DNA from: Reyranella sp.
Lineage (GTDB): Bacteria; Pseudomonadota; Alphaproteobacteria; Reyranellales; Reyranellaceae
Direction: 5' to 3'
DNA: 9,385 nt
Assembly (NCBI GenBank): GCA_004296815.1
Contig: SCVT01000279.1
Location: forward strand, 1-9,385
Part shown: positions 6,429 to 9,385 of the stretch, one piece after another
How positions within the stretch are numbered: the stretch's first letter is position 1
Layout of the letters: each line of letters opens with the position of its first letter
Program-made: the position numbers and the translations under genes
The notes under the pieces: generated by a model
Told to the model about the DNA's origin: nothing
Database searches by the model: none
Seen by the model: the letters and a program-made list of their open reading frames with translations, nothing else

Positions 6429-7448
6429 ATGTTCAGTCGCAGAAACCTGCTCGTCGGCGCCACGGCGCTCGGCGGCGCCTCGCTCCTGCCCGCGATCGCC
6501 CACGCCAAGGGCAGCGTCGCCGCCGCCATTTATCCCGGCACCTGGGAGGAGGCCTTCCGCGCCACCGTGGCACCGGCGCTGAAGAAGAAGGACAATATCG
6601 ACGTCGAGTTCCAGCCCCTGTTCGCCGTCGACCAGGTGGCCAAGGCCAAGGCCGCGCGCGGCGCGCCGCCGTTCGACGCCTTCGTGCTCGATCCCGGCCC
6701 GCGCATCACCGCCATCGAGGGCGGACTGTTCGACAAGTTCGACTCCAAGAAGTTCAGCAACCTCTCCAAGATGCCGGCCGGCCTGGTCGACGAATGGGGC
6801 GTCGGCGTCAACGCGCAGGTCGTGGGCATCGCCTACAACCCGAAGAAAGTACCGGCGCCCAAGGGCTGGAAGGATCTCTTCACCGACCCGTGGGTCTCTC
6901 GCCTCGGCCTGACCGGCTTCCAGACGACCTTCGGCACCGTGTCGCTGATCGAGATCGCCAAGGTGTTCGGCGGCTCGGAGACCAACGTCGAGCCCGCTCT
7001 GGTCGAGCTCAAGAAGGTGCTGCCGAAGGTCGCCGCGGTCGGCCAGCCGGCCGCCATGCCGGGCCTCTTCCAGCAGGGCCAGTGCGACGTGATCTACACC
7101 AACACCCAGACCGTCGCGACGCTCAAGGGCCGCGGTGTCGACATCGAGTTCGTGAAGCCCGAGACCGGCGCCATCACATTCCTCACGACGCTTCATATCG
7201 CCAAGGGCGCGACCGACGTCGAGAACGCCTACAAGTACATCGACATCGTCGCCAGCAAGGAAGTGCAGGAGGCGCTCACCAAGCCGCCCTACAACTTCAT
7301 CCCGGTCAACAAGGACGTGCCGCTGCCCGACTACCTGCCGATGAAGAACCTCGACGAGATGTCGACCTACATCCGGCACGACTGGGCCAAGATCAACCCG
7401 CTGCGCGCGGGCTGGATCGAGAAGTTCAACAAGGAAATGGCGAAGTGA
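6429..7448 (+). CDS. Extracellular (periplasmic) substrate-binding protein, PotD-like, of the ABC importer
   Basis: Periplasmic ligand receptor of 339 residues, the usual size. The N-terminus has a twin-arginine-like motif (SRRNLL, 3-8), a hydrophobic core (about 7-22) and a signal peptidase site after AHA (26), so export by Tat is plausible, though Sec cannot be excluded. The mature part has family features: a first strand with IYPGTWEEAFR (about 34-44), FDAFVLDPGP in the first lobe, GVGVNAQVVGIAYNPKKV at the domain crossover, KGWKDLFTDPW, and a C-terminal helical lobe (IDIVASKEVQEAL). This pattern is that of the SBP_bac_1/8 type proteins paired with PotABC-like transporters. The ligand cannot be read from the sequence. 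ACGGAG at 6413-6418 is the ribosome site. The last codon and stop overlap the GTG start of the first permease by 4 bp, showing translational coupling. Confidence 0.95.
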   Translation: MFSRRNLLVGATALGGASLLPAIAHAKGSVAAAIYPGTWEEAFRATVAPALKKKDNIDVEFQPLFAVDQVAKAKAARGAPPFDAFVLDPGPRITAIEGGLFDKFDSKKFSNLSKMPAGLVDEWGVGVNAQVVGIAYNPKKVPAPKGWKDLFTDPWVSRLGLTGFQTTFGTVSLIEIAKVFGGSETNVEPALVELKKVLPKVAAVGQPAAMPGLFQQGQCDVIYTNTQTVATLKGRGVDIEFVKPETGAITFLTTLHIAKGATDVENAYKYIDIVASKEVQEALTKPPYNFIPVNKDVPLPDYLPMKNLDEMSTYIRHDWAKINPLRAGWIEKFNKEMAK

Positions 7449-8284
7449 GGAAGCTGGCGGAGTGGCAGCTCGCGCTGCCGCTCGCGCTGGCCTTCATCTC
7501 GATCTTCCTGGCGCCGCTCCTGCTGCTGGTCGGCGTCAGCTTCTTCAATGACGACAAGATCAGCCAGCCGGGCTTCGGGCAGTGGATTAAGTTCTTCGGC
7601 GATCCCTTCAGCTACAAGGTGATCGCCGACACGATGCTGCTCGGCGTCAAGACGGTCGCCGCCACGATCCTGGTCGGCTACCCGCTGGCGCTGGTCTATC
7701 TCGACGCTTCGCCCCGCGTGCAGAGGGTGCTGATCTTCATCATCGTTCTGCCGCTGCTGCTCTCGGTCGTGGTGCGCACCTTCGCGTGGATCGTCGTGCT
7801 GGGCCGCGAGGGCGTGATCAACCAGCTCCTGATGTCGCTTGGCATCATCTCCGAGCCGCTGAAGCTCCTGCAGACCGAGCTCGGCCTCGTGATCTCCCTC
7901 ACCCAGATCGAGATGCCGCTGATGCTCCTGCCGCTGATCAGCGTGATGTCGCGGCTCGATCCCAATTTGCGCGATGCCTCGGCGGCGCTGGGCGCCTCGC
8001 GCTGGCGCACGCTCTTCACCGTCATCGTGCCGCTCAGCATGCCGGGCCTTGTGGCGGGCTGCCTGCTGGTGTTCGCCAGCTCGACCACCGCCTTCATCTC
8101 ACAGACCGTGATCGGCGGCGTGCGCCTCATCTACCTGCCGCTCCTGATCTGGCAGCAGTCGCTGGTCGTCTTCAACTGGCCGTTCGCCGCGGTGATCTCG
8201 ATCTCGCTGCTCGTGTCGGTCCTTACGGTCGTGAGTGCGCTTTCCTGGTTCGGCCGCAAGTCCGGAGGCTATGTCCATGGGTAG
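7445..8284 (+). CDS. ABC transporter permease, PotB-like (first inner-membrane subunit)
   Basis: Inner-membrane channel subunit of 279 residues. Hydrophobic segments at about 8-32, 62-86, 95-119, 146-168, 199-218 and 245-267 give the six-helix BPD_transp_1 layout. The EAA loop that docks the ATPase is DASAALGASRWRTLFTVIVPLSMPG (starting at Asp177, family Gly at 183). The GTG at 7445 is the start: it overlaps the preceding stop in a GTGA arrangement, is preceded by AAGGAAA (7430s), and gives a short basic N-terminus (MRKLAEWQ) before the first membrane helix. It ends with an 8-bp overlap with the second permease. The full gene set (one ATPase, one binding protein, two different permeases) is that of a complete importer. 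Confidence 0.96.
   Translation: MRKLAEWQLALPLALAFISIFLAPLLLLVGVSFFNDDKISQPGFGQWIKFFGDPFSYKVIADTMLLGVKTVAATILVGYPLALVYLDASPRVQRVLIFIIVLPLLLSVVVRTFAWIVVLGREGVINQLLMSLGIISEPLKLLQTELGLVISLTQIEMPLMLLPLISVMSRLDPNLRDASAALGASRWRTLFTVIVPLSMPGLVAGCLLVFASSTTAFISQTVIGGVRLIYLPLLIWQQSLVVFNWPFAAVISISLLVSVLTVVSALSWFGRKSGGYVHG
8264..8268 (+). promoter_or_regulatory. Ribosome binding site that decides the start of the second permease
   Basis: GGAGG lies 2 nt before an ATG at 8271 and 8 nt before another in-frame ATG at 8277. Only the second has normal spacing, so 8277 is the likelier start. Confidence 0.7.
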
Positions 8285-9098
8285 ACGGCGCAGCCTCGGC
8301 GACATCTCCTACATGATCGTCGTCTGGACGCTGGCGGTGCTGGCGCTGCTGATCCTGGTGGCGCCGGTCGTGATCGTGCTCACGACCTCCTTCACCGAGG
8401 GCCGCTCGCTCAAGTTCCCGCCCACCGGCTTCTCGCTGCAATGGTACGAGGCGCTGTTCGACGCCTCGAAGTCGCGCCAGATCCATCGTGCGGTCGGAAA
8501 CTCGCTCGAGGTCGCGGCCTGGTCGACCGCCTTCGGCGTGCTGCTGGGATCGATGGCCGCACTCGGCATCGCGCGCAACCGCCACCGGCTGGCGCGCGTC
8601 GCCGACGGCTTCTTTCTCTCGCCGCTGGTGCTGCCCGGCCTCACCTTCGGCCTTGCCGCGCTGATGTACTTCACCCTTATCGGCTTCCGGCCGTCGCTGA
8701 ACCTGATCATCGCCGGCCACATGATCGTGACCGTGCCCTTCATCCTGCGCACCACGACGGCCAGCCTCTCGCAGCTCGACCCGGCCCTGAACGACTGCTC
8801 GCAGAGCCTGGGAGCGAGCTGGCTCTACACGCTCCGCCGCGTGACCCTGCCGCTGATCGCACCCGGCATCCTCGCCGGCGCGTTCCTGGCCTTCATGGCC
8901 TCGATCGACAACGTACCGGTGTCGCTCTTCCTGTCGACGGCCCGCACCGACATGTTGCCGATCCGCATGTGGGGCATGATGGAGAGCACCCTCGACCCGC
9001 GCATCGCCGCCGTGTCGGGCGTGTTGATCACCGCGGCCTTCCTGTTGATGCTGGTCATGGAATGGACGGTGGGATTGACCCGCCGCATGCGCGACTGA
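8277..9098 (+). CDS. ABC transporter permease, PotC-like (second inner-membrane subunit)
   Basis: Second channel subunit, 273 residues. A basic N-terminus (MGRRRS) precedes hydrophobic segments at about 12-37, 74-98, 111-135, 141-158, 192-213 and 243-264, the standard six-helix form. The EAA-like cytoplasmic loop is LNDCSQSLGASWLYTLRRVTLPL (171-193), keeping the central LGAS. The usual Glu-Ala-Ala is replaced by Asp-Cys-Ser, as is common in PotC-type proteins. The start at 8277 is set by ribosome-site spacing; a start at 8271 would add two residues. It overlaps the first permease by 8 bp and is followed after 13 nt by the lyase gene. It pairs with the first permease as a heterodimer. Confidence 0.96.
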   Translation: MGRRRSLGDISYMIVVWTLAVLALLILVAPVVIVLTTSFTEGRSLKFPPTGFSLQWYEALFDASKSRQIHRAVGNSLEVAAWSTAFGVLLGSMAALGIARNRHRLARVADGFFLSPLVLPGLTFGLAALMYFTLIGFRPSLNLIIAGHMIVTVPFILRTTTASLSQLDPALNDCSQSLGASWLYTLRRVTLPLIAPGILAGAFLAFMASIDNVPVSLFLSTARTDMLPIRMWGMMESTLDPRIAAVSGVLITAAFLLMLVMEWTVGLTRRMRD

Positions 9099-9111
9099 CG
9101 AGGAACGCCAG

Positions 9112-9385
9112 ATGGAACTGACACCCCAGCCCCTCACCAAGGAAGCCTTCGCGCCGTATGGCGACGTGATCGACGTGCCCGATGCGCCCGGCCGCACCTA
9201 TTACGAGGACGCGCTCGGCAACCTCAGGCCCGAGGCGCATGCCAGCCTCTCGGTCAGCCTCAAGCCGGAGACTCCGGAACGTCCGCTCAAGGCCGAGCTG
9301 CTGGAGCGCCACGAATTCTCCTCACAGACCTTCGTGCCGCTCGACGTCGCGCGCTGGCTGATCGTCGTGGCGCCGCACGCCAAGG
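9112..9385 (+). CDS. allA: Ureidoglycolate lyase (AllA family), N-terminal 91 residues, cut by window end
   Basis: AllA splits ureidoglycolate into glyoxylate and urea, the last carbon-releasing step of allantoin degradation. The visible part matches the family from the start: PLTKEAFAPYGDVID (7-21), a variable stretch to about 40, AHASLSVSLKPE (42-53), and the strong family motif ELLERHEFSSQTFVPL (62-77), followed by WLIVVAP (82-88). The C-terminal half with the remaining cupin-like active-site residues is outside, so completeness cannot be judged. The ATG at 9112 has GAGGAA (9100-9105) 6 nt upstream and follows the permease stop by 13 nt, so it is very likely in the transporter operon. Its presence is the best clue to what the transporter carries. 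Related family members with other substrates are possible because only part is seen. Confidence 0.9.
   Translation, partial: MELTPQPLTKEAFAPYGDVIDVPDAPGRTYYEDALGNLRPEAHASLSVSLKPETPERPLKAELLERHEFSSQTFVPLDVARWLIVVAPHAK

Noticed and set aside
8223..9197. 324-codon minus-strand open frame opposite the second permease
   Set aside because: Antisense to a clear permease, charged low-complexity translation, no ribosome site or domain.

Overview
This is a GC-rich chromosomal window, dense in codon-biased genes, from an alphaproteobacterium. The order DUF4164 coiled-coil gene, zapA, 6S RNA, 5-formyltetrahydrofolate cyclo-ligase, divergent from tkt-gap, is typical of Alphaproteobacteria (Rhizobiales or Rhodospirillales type). 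The genus cannot be fixed from the sequence alone. Both ends cut a gene.

Region 1 (1-1303, minus strand) is a housekeeping block. It holds a small coiled-coil protein (977-1210), the Z-ring protein ZapA (535-867), a 6S RNA gene (about 316-483) with its own visible -35/-10 promoter, and the N-terminal 100 residues of 5-formyltetrahydrofolate cyclo-ligase (1-300). A sigma70-like promoter at 1275-1303 can drive the block. Region 2 (1432-4436, plus strand) is a two-gene carbon operon of transketolase and glyceraldehyde-3-phosphate dehydrogenase. The pgk gene that often follows gap in this group is absent. Instead gap converges on, and overlaps by 4 bp, a GntR/FCD regulator.

Region 3 (4433-9385) is the most interesting part and looks like an accessory nitrogen-acquisition locus. 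A GntR/FadR-type regulator (minus strand) is divergent from a five-gene plus-strand operon: PotA-like ATPase, substrate-binding protein with a twin-arginine-like signal peptide, two PotB/PotC-like permeases, and an AllA-type ureidoglycolate lyase cut by the window end. The 148-bp divergent region carries two TGTGCACA palindromes exactly 21 bp apart centre to centre. It also carries a near-consensus sigma54 (-24/-12) promoter just before the ATPase gene.

Working model (inference): an RpoN-dependent, GntR-controlled ABC uptake operon for a ureide or related purine-degradation compound, annotated by homology as 'polyamine/spermidine' but linked by its neighbour to ureidoglycolate breakdown to glyoxylate and urea. 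No mobile element, CRISPR array, tRNA or rRNA is visible. No stretch longer than about 300 bases lacks a gene.
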